From: Prosapia bicincta
Lineage: Eukaryota; Arthropoda; Insecta; Hemiptera; Cercopidae
Reading direction: 5' to 3'
DNA: 64,000 bases
NCBI GenBank assembly: GCA_036971475.1
Contig: JBAIZL010000006.1
Coordinates: forward strand, 7,347,501 to 7,411,500
Positions 20,646-30,719 of the stretch are shown here, one piece after another. The notes below the pieces were generated by a model. The model was not told the origin of the DNA and made no database searches. It saw nothing but the letters and a program-made list of their open reading frames with translations. Within the stretch, counting starts at the first letter, position 1. Every line of letters starts with the position of its first letter. The position numbers and the translations under genes are program-made.

Positions 20646-20654
20646 CCGGCGAAA

Positions 20655-21350
20655 ATGCTCTGTTTAAATGGTAAAGGGTCAAACATCTCTTGCGATATAT
20701 ATCCGCCCATAGATTTGCGCAGCGAAAAATGGGAAATTGGATTAATTGATTTTATGACTTACAACACCATACCGAACATTGAGAAAGACGTAAATGATAA
20801 ATTTCATTTTGATAATAATAAAGTTATAGAATTGCCCGAAGGATCATACGAAATTGATAATATAGTTTCGTTTTTAAAGGAAGCTATTCATGAAAATTTT
20901 GGAGAGAAAAACATTGTGTTTGATCTTAAAGGAAATAACAATACGTTAAAAACGAAAATCTTCTGTTCGAAAGCAATTAGATTCGACAAAGAGCACAGCA
21001 TTGGATCGCTATTGGGGTTCGAGGCGAAGGAGTTAAAACCAAATATTTGGCATACTTCCAAAAATACGGTAAATATTAACAGAGTAGACGTTATTCGAAT
21101 TGTTTGCAACATTGCTAGAGGTTCATATAGAAACGGTGTTGAAGGTCATATTATTCACGAATTTTATCCGGCCGTCGAACCTGGTTATAAAATTATTGAA
21201 AAACCTACTACAGTAATCTATCTGCCGTTAAACATAACAGGACTACTTCATAATATTGCAGTGCGTCTCGAAGATCAGGACGGACAACTGATAAACTTGC
21301 GGGAAGAATATATAACGCTCAGACTTCATTTGCGGCGAAGTGTTAGTTAA
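20655..21350 (+). CDS. Penton / minor capsid protein (single jelly roll)
   Basis: A 231-residue protein with the features of Polinton minor capsid proteins. It opens with a beta strand (CLNGKGSNIS), then YPPIDL and a WEIGLIDFMTYNTIPNI block, and ends in a strand-rich C-terminal half without catalytic motifs. In this virus lineage the protein forms the capsid vertices beside the double-jelly-roll hexons. It directly precedes the major capsid gene, the order usual in Polintons. The length is in the normal range and the frame is intact from an ATG nine bases after the protease stop. The assignment rests on pattern and gene order. A structure prediction should show one jelly-roll fold. Confidence 0.85.
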   Translation: MLCLNGKGSNISCDIYPPIDLRSEKWEIGLIDFMTYNTIPNIEKDVNDKFHFDNNKVIELPEGSYEIDNIVSFLKEAIHENFGEKNIVFDLKGNNNTLKTKIFCSKAIRFDKEHSIGSLLGFEAKELKPNIWHTSKNTVNINRVDVIRIVCNIARGSYRNGVEGHIIHEFYPAVEPGYKIIEKPTTVIYLPLNITGLLHNIAVRLEDQDGQLINLREEYITLRLHLRRSVS

Positions 21351-21352
21351 TA

Positions 21353-21511
21353 ATGGTTCTAATTTTGAATAGTAGTAATACAACAGATTTTACAGCGGCA
21401 GTCAGTAGACGTCAGCCAATAGATCACCATAAGCTGCTAACAAAAAGGAACAAAGAATTTTTGGAATCTTTAGGTTATACTGTTAATAAAGAACATGTTA
21501 CGAGTAGATGA
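21353..21511 (+). CDS. Small conserved-looking ORF between penton and major capsid
   Basis: An ATG at 21353, two bases after the penton stop, gives 52 residues ending at a TGA at 21509-21511, so it overlaps the start of the major capsid gene by 17 bases. The C-terminal part (LLTKRNKEFLESLGYTV) has the look of a short helical motif. I believe similar short proteins occur before the capsid gene in other Polintons, but cannot verify this here. No function is known. The tight packing, with no spare bases on either side, supports a translated gene. It could alternatively be a leader segment whose only role is re-initiation. Confidence 0.55.
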   Translation: MVLILNSSNTTDFTAAVSRRQPIDHHKLLTKRNKEFLESLGYTVNKEHVTSR

Positions 21512-22691
21512 AAAGGTCATTTTTGACGAAACTATTGTAGATTTGGAATATCATACGCATCTTCCGTACGCACAAACTACATTTGGTGAAAATGATGAAA
21601 TTCGGATTCCAGCGCACCAACAAAATGTTTACACGTTGCCATCTAAGAGTTACATATATATAGAAGGAGAATATAAAGAAGTGAACCCGGCCAACAATCA
21701 CGAGGAACAAAGCGTTAAAATAATTAGCAATGGGATGGCATTTCTTTTTGACGAAATCAGATATGAAATTTGTGGCACAGAAATAGACAGGGTGAAAAAC
21801 GTTGGTATTACGACAACAATTAAAAATCTATTAACCAGCACTGAAGATGAAAAAAATATTTTATTGAACGGAGGATGGAATATAAATATGATTCCTTTCG
21901 AACACGATAATAAATTTTCGTTTTGTATTCCTCTGAAAATGTTACTCGGATTCGCAGACGACTACGCCCACATTTTATTAAACGTGAGACAGGAATTATT
22001 ATTACTCAGAAGTTCGACCAATATAAATGCAATTATAACGGAAAATAATAACAATAATGTCGAATTGAAAATTACAAAAATATTTTGGAAAATTCCGTAC
22101 GTGCGAGTGGCCGATGATTATAATTTATCGCTATTAAGAATAATCGATAAGGACCAACCAATTTCATTAGGATTTCGACGTTGGACACTCATCGATAATC
22201 CTGCTTTGCCGACTTCAAAAAATTCAACCTGGACAGTAAAAACAGCGTCCAATAGCGAAAAACCTCGTTACGTCATCATCGCTTTTCAAACGGACAGAAG
22301 GAATGTGAAAAACAAGAATGCCGGTCATTTTGATTTTTGCAACATTGTCAACATTAAACTATATTTAAATTCGCAATATTATCCGTACGATAATTTTAAC
22401 GGTAATAAGGCAATCATCTACGATTTTTTCACAAGATTTCAGTCGTCATACTACCATGGCAGCAATAATAGACCGGCCATAGATTTTAAAACATTCATTG
22501 CAAAAACACCAATATTTGTTATAGACTGTTCAAGACAAAATGAATCATTAAAAACTGGCACCATAGATGTGCGAATTGAAATCGAAGCAAATACAAACCT
22601 GCCTGAAAAGACTGCCGCATATTGTCTCGTCATCCAAGACGCTCTCGTCGAATATACACCACTCTCTGGTCTTGTGCGTAAAATATTTTAA
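21495..22691 (+). CDS. Double jelly-roll major capsid protein
   Basis: A 398-residue protein with the organisation of Polinton/adintovirus hexon-type major capsid proteins. Two beta-rich halves are separated near residue 215 by a GFRRWTLID-type junction, with long insertions rich in Asn. It follows the penton gene and an overlapping small ORF. In this lineage the protein trimerises to form pseudo-hexagonal capsomers of an icosahedral shell. The frame is intact and of normal family size. An AATAAA at 22719-22724, 28 bases after the stop, is a good polyadenylation signal, probably for the whole capsid block. Sequence identity across the family is low, so the call rests on size, order and strand pattern. 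Confidence 0.85.
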   Translation: MLRVDEKVIFDETIVDLEYHTHLPYAQTTFGENDEIRIPAHQQNVYTLPSKSYIYIEGEYKEVNPANNHEEQSVKIISNGMAFLFDEIRYEICGTEIDRVKNVGITTTIKNLLTSTEDEKNILLNGGWNINMIPFEHDNKFSFCIPLKMLLGFADDYAHILLNVRQELLLLRSSTNINAIITENNNNNVELKITKIFWKIPYVRVADDYNLSLLRIIDKDQPISLGFRRWTLIDNPALPTSKNSTWTVKTASNSEKPRYVIIAFQTDRRNVKNKNAGHFDFCNIVNIKLYLNSQYYPYDNFNGNKAIIYDFFTRFQSSYYHGSNNRPAIDFKTFIAKTPIFVIDCSRQNESLKTGTIDVRIEIEANTNLPEKTAAYCLVIQDALVEYTPLSGLVRKIF

Positions 22692-24208
22692 TTGTATTTC
22701 TTTTTTTTAACTGAGAAAAATAAAAAGTTGTAAACAAAAATAGTGTATTTTATTTATAAGACCCACCAAAATTTATAGGATATAGACAATGGATAATTCA
22801 TAAAATGCTATTTTGTTTTATCTTTATTAATCTACAAACATTAACATAACATAATTTTGTGTTTAGTTTTCAGTCACAAAATTACGAAGTAGAGTTTGTT
22901 CGAAAGTAAAAGTGTCCATAGAAAGACCAAAGATACATTTAATGATTCAAAATTTTACCTACTTTTTTAACGAAATATTATTTAAAAAATATGTGTTAAT
23001 TATAAACAAATTGATTAATTTTTTTAAATGATCAAGTTTAAGATGCATTTATTTTTATATATTATAAATTTCATGAATAAAGGAAATCAAAAGATCTAAA
23101 TTTTGTCGCCTCAGACTAATATGTGCATGCAAATAATTGAGTTACGCAAAACAGCTGCTCTCAAAACTTCCTGTCGAGGGCAAAGTTCAAGCCCGAATAT
23201 TCATTTCATTGTACAGAGTAAGTCACGTCATGTGTAGAGCGATTAGAGAGTATATTATTCAAATACAGGACATTTTCCCTTAATTTTCATAGTAGACGTA
23301 ACATATCAAATTTGTTCAAAAACTAGTGGTTTCCCTCACAGTATTGGGGAGAAATATTTTGTAATGTTTATTTATTTACAATCACACCCAGCACAATTAT
23401 TACAAACATCATTTTAATTGCTTATACCTGCTAAAAAATTAAAACGTTTTTATCTTTCTCTTTTGCTAAGAGACTGTGAGAATAAAATTATCTGTAGTGG
23501 TGGAGTTGAGCTTATAGTCAATTTATTTACAAACAGTTTAACAGTGTTTAAAAATAATTGTATTAGTAATTATAAAACATCATTTTAATTGCTTATACCT
23601 GCTAAAAAATTAAAACGTTTTTATCTTTCTCTTTTGCTAAGAGACTGTGAGAATAAAATTATCTGTAGTGGTGGAGTTGAGCTTATAGTCAATTTATTTA
23701 CAAACAAACAAAATTATAATTATAGAGCGATTAGAGAGTATATTATTCAAATACAGGACATTTTCCCTTAATTTTCATAGTAGACGTAACATATCAAATT
23801 TGTTCAAAAACTAGTGGTTTCCCTCACAGTATTGGGGAGAAATATTTTGTAATGTTCAAGTATTAAACTTTGAACTTTAAAAATCTAATTTATAAATTAA
23901 AGCTGATACATAAACCTTGAATATCAGCCATTTTTTAACTCTCGTTAGAATTTTTCTAAGTAAAATTATTGTTTAGGATCGTAGAAGTTACCAAATACCT
24001 TACGTTATTTTCATGTCTAGAAACATGTAGAAATATTTCCTTGCGCAGTTATTTTTATTGACGGTTAATGCTCACGAAGTATTTATTACTGCCTGGTCTT
24101 TTCCTATTACAGAAGAAGGCGGTTATTTGAAATAATGTACACAAGAAAAATTACAAAACATATTTATTCTCACAGAGTACAATTACAAAACTTCTTTACT
24201 CCTTCAGC
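22692..24208. other. Noncoding right-hand region of Polinton; polB expected here but absent
   Basis: After the capsid poly-A signal there is about 1.4 kb of AT-rich sequence with nested repeats and no DNA polymerase frame. Canonical Polintons often carry the protein-primed DNA polymerase in this half. Short frames such as 23589-23771 come from the terminal-repeat-derived blocks. A TTTATT at 24163-24168 supplies the poly-A signal (minus strand) for the metalloproteinase. Confidence 0.75.
23236..23856. repeat. Nested duplication A-B-B'-A' in right end
   Basis: Block A (23236-23368) recurs at 23724-23856 (133 bp each, apparently identical). Between them lie two copies of block B (23404-23535 and 23575-23706, 132 bp each). 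Block B is the inverse of 14633-14764 at the left end, and the homology of the first B copy extends outward to about 23371. All copies are in the same orientation. This suggests at least two duplication events, or one duplication followed by recombination, during remodelling of the right end. Confidence 0.9.
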
Positions 24209-25765
24209 TTACAACAATTGCAAAACCAATTTTTTTAATTTATTTAAAACAGAGACATTATTTGCGACGGTGTTTAAACATGTTATTCCAAAGACGTCTA
24301 AATTATTTTCAATCGTTTGTTGTATATTTTTCGTAAATTCGTTATATTGCACAATAATATTGTTTTTAAAAAAATATAACAATCCGTTTGTATATCTAAA
24401 TACAGACTCCATATGGGTCGGTAAAAATGGAAAGTTGTTTGAAATGTAGCCGTATTTCTTGACATGAAATACTTTTTCATCTAGTTCCAAAAAGTAAATG
24501 TCATTGAAAAAAATATAGGTTCTTCCCCTATACGAATTCACAACCCCGTGTATTTTCATCTGGCTTCCACCACCCAAAAAGGAAATATGTTTCGGGTAAT
24601 CTTTAACTAATTTTAGAGATGGATATTCTATCATAAATATCTGCTCTTCTGCGAAGAATACAATTTCACCAGATGGTCTCTGATAAATAAAATCTATTTT
24701 TGTAAAATTCGGTGATAAAAACGGCAACCATTCTACAATTTTTTGAACTTTGTCAACATATTTATTACCCAACATTACTGACCAAATCCATTTTTCGTGA
24801 AATATATACAATTCTTTATTAACAACTAAAAACGTTTTTAGATTTTTCAAATTGCACAAATTCGGCGTAACAACGTCTTCCACTTTCTTTGTAGGCAAGG
24901 TTTTCGGTTTCAATGTAGTTGATGTTATCTTTTTTTTCTTTCCGTATAACGTCTGTATGGCGAAAATGTCGTCTTCTCCAAGATCAGCCAAATCGCTTTT
25001 ATAATATGGATACATAATTGAATCTAAACGATTGGAATGTGATATTCCCAATGCATGTCCTATTTCGTGTATTAAAACCTTTAATAGGAAATGTTTACCT
25101 GAACCGCATTTTTTAATATTGTTTTCTAAACACCAATCTGCATCGCTATTTAAATGGATTTCTCGAGTTGATTGGTCTATATGGGGTAAAAACGCGTGTC
25201 CCAGTAAATTGGCGTCAAGTGGATATGAACAATAATTTGGAGATTTTTCAAACGTGTGCCTGGTCCGTTTAAAGGAAAGTAATATATCCGGTTGGACCCT
25301 ATCTTTCACAAAAACCAAATCGGTATGTTTTTCCCAAGCGTTAAAAGCCTGTCTTGTTAACTCATTTATTTGGGTCGTTGCTAAAACAAAATGATAGCCC
25401 AATACTTTTTTACGCCATTTCACATGATGGAGTTTAAAAGGCAGTATAGAGTCTTTAAGACCACATCGCGGTTTTTTCATAAATTCTAAAGTAGCATTGT
25501 CAATTTTACCATTAGTATTTATATTGTATGTCTCTTGAAAGAGATGTAAAGCATCAGTCACAAATGTTGAATTGATGTTCGCCAAACCAATTGATGACGC
25601 GTTCAAATATCCAAATTTATGTAAATAACTTACAACAAAATTATAATTCTTATCCGTACAGCTTTTTCCTTTCCCTACGCACACATTAGCATCAAACAAT
25701 TCCTCTCTAACAGGATACGTATTTACAAACGCAATAATCACAAAATATATCATTAGAAAAAACAT
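24209..25765 (-). CDS. Secreted matrix metalloproteinase with hemopexin-like domain
   Basis: The ATG at 25765 gives 518 residues beginning with a signal peptide (MFFLMIYFVIIAFVNTYP). Domains in order: peptidoglycan-binding-like propeptide (about 25-95); a cysteine switch PRCGLKD at 99-105 (family form PRCGxPD); a catalytic domain with zinc motif HEIGHALGISH at 233-243 and Met-turn SIMYP at 249-253; a Lys/Thr-rich hinge (about 276-300); and a hemopexin-like domain bounded by cysteines near 308 and close to the C-terminus. All zinc ligands are present. Such enzymes cleave extracellular matrix and basement membrane, and homologues are known in some insect DNA viruses. Here the gene lies inside the right end of a Polinton, transcribed inward on the minus strand, with a poly-A signal at 24163-24168. 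It has no introns, unlike typical host genes, which fits capture by reverse transcription or from a virus. Confidence 0.95.
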   Translation of the reverse strand: MFFLMIYFVIIAFVNTYPVREELFDANVCVGKGKSCTDKNYNFVVSYLHKFGYLNASSIGLANINSTFVTDALHLFQETYNINTNGKIDNATLEFMKKPRCGLKDSILPFKLHHVKWRKKVLGYHFVLATTQINELTRQAFNAWEKHTDLVFVKDRVQPDILLSFKRTRHTFEKSPNYCSYPLDANLLGHAFLPHIDQSTREIHLNSDADWCLENNIKKCGSGKHFLLKVLIHEIGHALGISHSNRLDSIMYPYYKSDLADLGEDDIFAIQTLYGKKKKITSTTLKPKTLPTKKVEDVVTPNLCNLKNLKTFLVVNKELYIFHEKWIWSVMLGNKYVDKVQKIVEWLPFLSPNFTKIDFIYQRPSGEIVFFAEEQIFMIEYPSLKLVKDYPKHISFLGGGSQMKIHGVVNSYRGRTYIFFNDIYFLELDEKVFHVKKYGYISNNFPFLPTHMESVFRYTNGLLYFFKNNIIVQYNEFTKNIQQTIENNLDVFGITCLNTVANNVSVLNKLKKLVLQLL

Positions 25766-25788
25766 TCTTGTGTTGAACTCGCGGCGTC

Positions 25789-25887
25789 GTTCAACGAACT
25801 GACAAAATATAACGAAATAATTCGTGATAACCAAATTTCAGTCGTTCAACGAACTGACAAAAAATAACAAAATTTCTCTCTTGACTC
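25789..25887. repeat. Inner inverted repeat, right copy, plus a short tandem word
   Basis: The part at 25821-25887 is the inverse of 14561-14627. The word GTCGTTCAACGAACTGAC occurs twice, at 25789-25806 and 25846-25863, placing a small duplication exactly at the junction with the metalloproteinase's 5' flank. The start codon lies 24 bases from the inner copy, so the gene's promoter is probably within the terminal repeat. Confidence 0.85.
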
Positions 25888-26037
25888 TGAAAGCATTCAT
25901 ATCCAGCGCAATTACTTTGAATGAGTTCCGCGTATCAAATGACGGTTGTTTACAATCGCGACCTTCCCGGACAATTATGCAATTGTTTACATTACTAAAG
26001 GTCAAGGTCAATTTACGTATTACACAACGCGATAGAC

Positions 26038-26174
26038 TTGTCTGAACCAGAGAACTGAGAGGGGGGAGAGCTGGAGCTCCCCGCCAAGGAAGGGGCAACG
26101 TGATGACGTAATTTACGTACACCCGGCAGAACCGGCTGCGTACGCCCGGTAGGCCCAGCAAACCCCTTACTACT
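26038..26174 (-). repeat. Right outer terminal inverted repeat of Polinton
   Basis: The exact inverse of 14141-14277, ending CTTACTACT. It continues inward with a GTCTATCGCG-like sequence that on the left is displaced to about 14478, marking the ~200-bp insertion or duplication on the left side. Confidence 0.95.
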
Positions 26175-26180
26175 CAAGAT
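26175..26180. repeat. Right target-site duplication of Polinton (CAAGAT)
   Basis: Exact copy of 14135-14140, directly abutting the terminal ACT. Confidence 0.95.
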
Positions 26181-29100
26181 GTTATCCTAATTAATCTTCC
26201 TTACAAAATGTACGTAATGAAAAATAAATGAGAAAAATACTTTCCCAATTTAAACCTGTTGTAAAAATACGTTTTCTTGTCTGACGTTTACTAAGTTATT
26301 GAAAAAAATAGAATTGCTATATACATTAACACCATTTATTGAAAATACATTTTAATCATATTAACCTAAAAAGCGTAGTGTTTTGGAAAGATGATGTCTA
26401 ATTTTTTCTGAATGCAACGTTGAATTAAAGTTTTTACAATCGTAGTGTATGTAACCTTACATTAAAATACTTTATACAAACAGATTTTATAAGTATGTAA
26501 AAACGACTTAAATCTACATCTTGTTCATACAAACGTCCTCCGAATGGACCTTTTCAAAAATGTTAATGCCATTTTATTAATAATTTGGTTTCCACCGAGC
26601 AATTTTACTGGCCAAAACTACTGGGAAAGTGAGCCTTATCTGACAGCGATTTGACGCTCTTCGCCAGGGTGACTCATCGTCTGAGGCCAACTTAGCTTCA
26701 ACCACCTAGCTACGATGTCCTCACTAGTTATTTCTGTCCTCACTGTGTCAAACCACGCTACCAAGCTATCATTAATAAGTCATCACTGTGTGTTTCAAAT
26801 AAATACACTTGCAGGTATGATGAATCACTGGCATATCTATTTTTATCTAAATTTTATAGAGTTTATCTTCAACATCTAAACATTATCTGACTTGAGACCT
26901 ACAATAAAGTTTGTACTTGATATTAATTTACGAATGTTCAAATTTACCACGTGCGCGCGCGCGTACACACACACACAAACACACACACACACACAAACAC
27001 ACTGTAACGGGTTAAAAAGGTCACATTTTAACGTTGCAAGTGAAATTGTAATGAAGTCTTAGAAAACAAAGTAAAATCTTGCACAAAAAAGTGAAGTAGA
27101 AATTGTTCCAAGTAAATTAAAAGTTTTAAATAGAAAAAACCGTTAAATAATAAAGTTTGAGTTTTAAATAGCAACAAAGAAAGGATTATTTTGATTTTAA
27201 ATTAAATTTAAAATATTAGAAAAGAATTAATGTAGTACAAGGTGATATAAAACTTGTTTGTATTGTAACGTTTTTAAGCCCTTTTTACCTCGGTAAGTTT
27301 TTACCTTTATTTGAAATGTGTTATTAATTGCTTATTACCAACATAATTAATTTTACTTACCAGGGCTCTAGTTCTACGCCACAGCTCAGGCAGATTACTG
27401 TCTGTCTGTAACGGTCTTCATATCTTGAAGCTAGAACTAGGTTACTTGTGAAATAAGAATTGAAAGTTTTAAAATACAAAGTTAAACCATTTAAACAAGC
27501 AGAGTCTTATTAAATTCTTATTTAAAGTCTTATTAAATTAATATGTATGGGATTTGTGTGCTCGTTAAATAATTGCTCTCTTAAATCTTCAATTAAAACA
27601 AATGAAATATATTTTATGTAGCAAAAAATTATAAAGTTACAAACCAAAATACATCTTTCTGAAACATTGCGTTAGTTACTGATTTGTGAACATTTAACAA
27701 TTTACTCATGAGGAAATTTACATATTAACAAATCAATGGCTGAAATGATTCTGTTTTCGAGTTTGCTTGGTTGCTCTTTTCATAATTAATTCATACAACT
27801 TAAACTGAAAACAAATGCACCAAATAATGCATAAATTACATTTATGTACGTATTGAAAATTTTATAGTTTATTAATTTTGTACTAAACTGTTTAAGCATT
27901 TAAATTTTGTGATAGTTCACCAAAGTTTGAATTTGTTCACTTAGCTGTGTTAACAAGGTGTACCCTCGCATCCCTCTATTGGAAAAGCGTCACAATATTC
28001 CCTCGGTCATGATTTTGAAAAGGTTTCAGTAACTCAGCGTTCCATCTTCGTTCTTGGAGACGTGCGCTGTCTTCTACGATCTGATTACAAGAAATTAAAA
28101 AAATGACTATTACATTAAAAATTTAAAACAAAACATTTCCTCGCTTTTGGAGACGACCGTTGCATTCTACATCCTGATTTCAAGAGAGTTCAATTATCGG
28201 TAGCAAGCAAGCGTCCTAATTACCGCGCATCGATATGCACATATTACTTTAATCTTAGTTCTAAACTATTCCAACAGATGCCACTACCAACCAGAGATTT
28301 GATTTATTTCTAACAAATCAGAATTTCTTTTGATCTAGTTCTATTATTGTTACATTTTTGAATACATTCTCGTTCGTTTTCTGAAATATCCTTTTTTAAT
28401 TTGTAGTACCATCTAAAATGTGTTACAGTATACAAGAGAAGTTACAAAGTTCTCTTATAATGAAGGAAAAGAATTTTGTTTTGTAAATGTTTGTAGTTTT
28501 TTATAGTTGGTTTAAAATACCAAAGACAAATGAAACGATTGACTAAATAAATAAATTATAATTGTTTCAAAAATAAATTAAAATCTAATACAGAAATTTG
28601 AATTAAACTATGCGATTAAACGAGAAGTTTTAAATTGAATAAACAATTTTAAAATCAATTTTGAGAATTCAAATAATTGACCTAGAAAGGGTAAATCTTG
28701 ATCTTAAAGTAATTGTAAACTATCATAAGTTTTTGAAAAAGAAGTAAGGATAAAAGAAGTTGATATAAAAATTATTCAATTAATAAAAAAGTTATACAGT
28801 AGGTTTATATAATTATATTAAAAAGGTTAACGAAATGTTAGATGATTAAGTAGAGTTTGAAAGATATAAAAATATTTAAAAACTGTGCTGTAGCGTAACT
28901 TAATTTTTGAAATGAATAAAAACGGTTTTTACTAACTTGCCACAAAAAATTATTATATTTATTTAAACAAATTTCTTACATAATTATAAAACAAAATGGT
29001 CAGTTAGTCATAATATGCCTTCAAATGAACTCATTCCCAGGGAACGGATACCCAAAGGACTAAATCTCAGTGAGTTAGGTTTTTATATAAAGTCCAGTGA

Positions 29101-29237
29101 CTGGTTCTCTAGCAGATTTTGGCGAGCATCACACAGGGTTCTGACCGCGGGCCGGAACGGCTCTTTTCAAAATTTTTACCTAGCAACGGATGCGTGGGCT
29201 GTCGGGGGCGTTTCGCGAAACGGTTGCGGGCGGAGTG
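26181..29237. other. AT-rich intergenic stretch with a small CA microsatellite
   Basis: A GC/CA microsatellite lies at about 26952-27001. The remainder has no credible open frame. The GC-richer segment 29000-29237 carries open frames on both strands but no recognisable family. Confidence 0.5.
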
Positions 29238-29253
29238 TTTAGCTACCTTAAAT

Positions 29254-29288
<35 letters not shown>

Positions 29289-29292
29289 CACA

Positions 29293-29363
<71 letters not shown>

Positions 29364-29418
29364 ACACACACCTATATATATTAGCGGAGATGTCTTTGTT
29401 TATAAAGGATACACCGGG

Positions 29419-29479
<61 letters not shown>

Positions 29480-29507
29480 CGTTTGTGTGTGTGTGTGTGT
29501 TTGTGTG

Positions 29508-29550
<43 letters not shown>

Positions 29551-29560
29551 AAGGTAGCTA
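29238..29560. repeat. Compound CA / AT / TG microsatellite bounded by inverted 13-mers
   Basis: The 13-mer TAGCTACCTTAAA (about 29238-29250) recurs inverted as TTTAAGGTAGCTA at 29548-29560. Between them lie (CA)n to about 29370, a short unique spacer, (AT)n at 29420-29473 and (TG)n to 29547. The whole segment is therefore a large imperfect palindrome. The His-Thr and Cys-Val open frames crossing it are repeat artefacts. Confidence 0.85.
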
Positions 29561-29989
29561 AAATGTTATTACATTTTACAAGCAAATATCCGCATTGAAT
29601 TGTTACACACTTTCCAAGAAAAAGAGAAATTATTTCAATTCGGAGAAACGATTTGTAAGAAAAGAAATCATCTATGAAACCATCGCCGTCCCTTGACAGC
29701 ACAAGATAATTTATTATATTTGTTCACTGATACCACAAAGCCTGTCTTCAGTCAGCTTTAAAGAAACGTTTTTTTTCAAACATTAGAATTTCTAGAACTA
29801 AATTAAATTTACTGGAAACTTTAGCATTCCAATATATACGATTATTGTAAATATACTGATTGGTTTTTTGTTTGTCGTATTGTATCTTATTTCCAGTAAT
29901 TAAATTTTTTCACTCAACTTGCATTATATGAAAAATAACAAGAAACTATATTTCTTTAAGTGAATTATCCAAAAAGATTACACAAATAA

Positions 29990-30620
29990 AAACTAGGCTT
30001 TTTCTTAGGTTTACTTCATTTTCCTCTCTTCTCCCATTATCTCGTCATGAAGACTTAGGCTTACTTCATTTCCCTTCCTACCCACGTTCTTAGGCATACT
30101 TCATTTCCTTCCCTACTCACGTTTTTGTGCTTTCTTCATCTCCCTCTCTACCTACATTATCTCGTCATTAAGTCTTGAGATTTCTTCATTTCTCTCCCTA
30201 CCCTCATCATGCCATCATGAAGTCTAGGCTTACTTCATTTCCCTCCCTACCCACGTTCTTAGGTTTACTTCATTTCCCTCTCTTCCCACATTATGTCGTC
30301 ATGAAATCGTAGGCTTACTTAATTTCCCTTCCTACACCCATCATCTCGGTATGAAGTTTTGGGCTTATTTTCTTTCTCTCCCTACCTACATAATTTTTTC
30401 ACGAAGTCTTAGGTTTACTTCATTTCCCTTACCACCTACTTAATCTCGTTATGAAGCCTTATGCTTACTGCATTTCTCTCCCTACCCACATCCCCTCTTC
30501 ATTAGGTTTTAGGCTTACTTCATTTCCCTCGCTACCCACACCATCTCGTAATGAAGTCTTAGCCTAACTTCATTTCCTTCCCTACCCACATCATCTCATC
30601 ATGGAGTCCTAATTAAACAG
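29990..30620. repeat. Diverged minisatellite, ~50-65-bp units
   Basis: About eleven imperfect units built on TTACTTCATTTCCCTCCCTA followed by a CCCACATCATCTCGTCATGA-like half. One unit with the same two halves reappears isolated at about 34906-34985. Confidence 0.85.
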
Positions 30621-30719
30621 TTGACAGAATATATTTGGTCATGAGTTGTTATTTTTTGGTAGTTGATCACTTTAGCGGACAAGCCGTACAAAAAGCTGAT
30701 CTAACGTTCGTCCCCATGC

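Larger units (their letters stand above)
14141..26174 (+). mobile_element. Polinton/Maverick element with virion genes, BIR and metalloproteinase
   Basis: A 12,034-bp element bounded by 137-bp identical inverted repeats that start with AG, and by a perfect 6-bp target duplication. The plus-strand core runs integrase, packaging ATPase, 394-aa protein, fibre-like protein, PLA2-domain protein, pX-like protein, adenovirus-type protease, small ORF, penton and major capsid. Accessory genes sit at the ends: a cysteine-rich small protein and a BIR protein at left, a secreted matrix metalloproteinase at right. No protein-primed family B DNA polymerase is visible, although autonomous Polintons usually carry one and are commonly 15-20 kb. 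The copy appears young: its terminal repeats are identical and the core frames are open. It may be a polymerase-deleted derivative mobilised by other copies, or an integrated virus-like form. Confidence 0.95.

Noticed and set aside
22692..24208. DNA polymerase B for the Polinton
   Set aside because: I looked for it in the expected place and in all long frames of the element and found no exonuclease or palm motif.
29109..29421. Cys-Val and His-Thr repeat ORFs on both strands
   Set aside because: They are direct translations of CA/TG dinucleotide arrays; the same applies to the frames at 37559-38033, 41156-41491 and 32142-32324.
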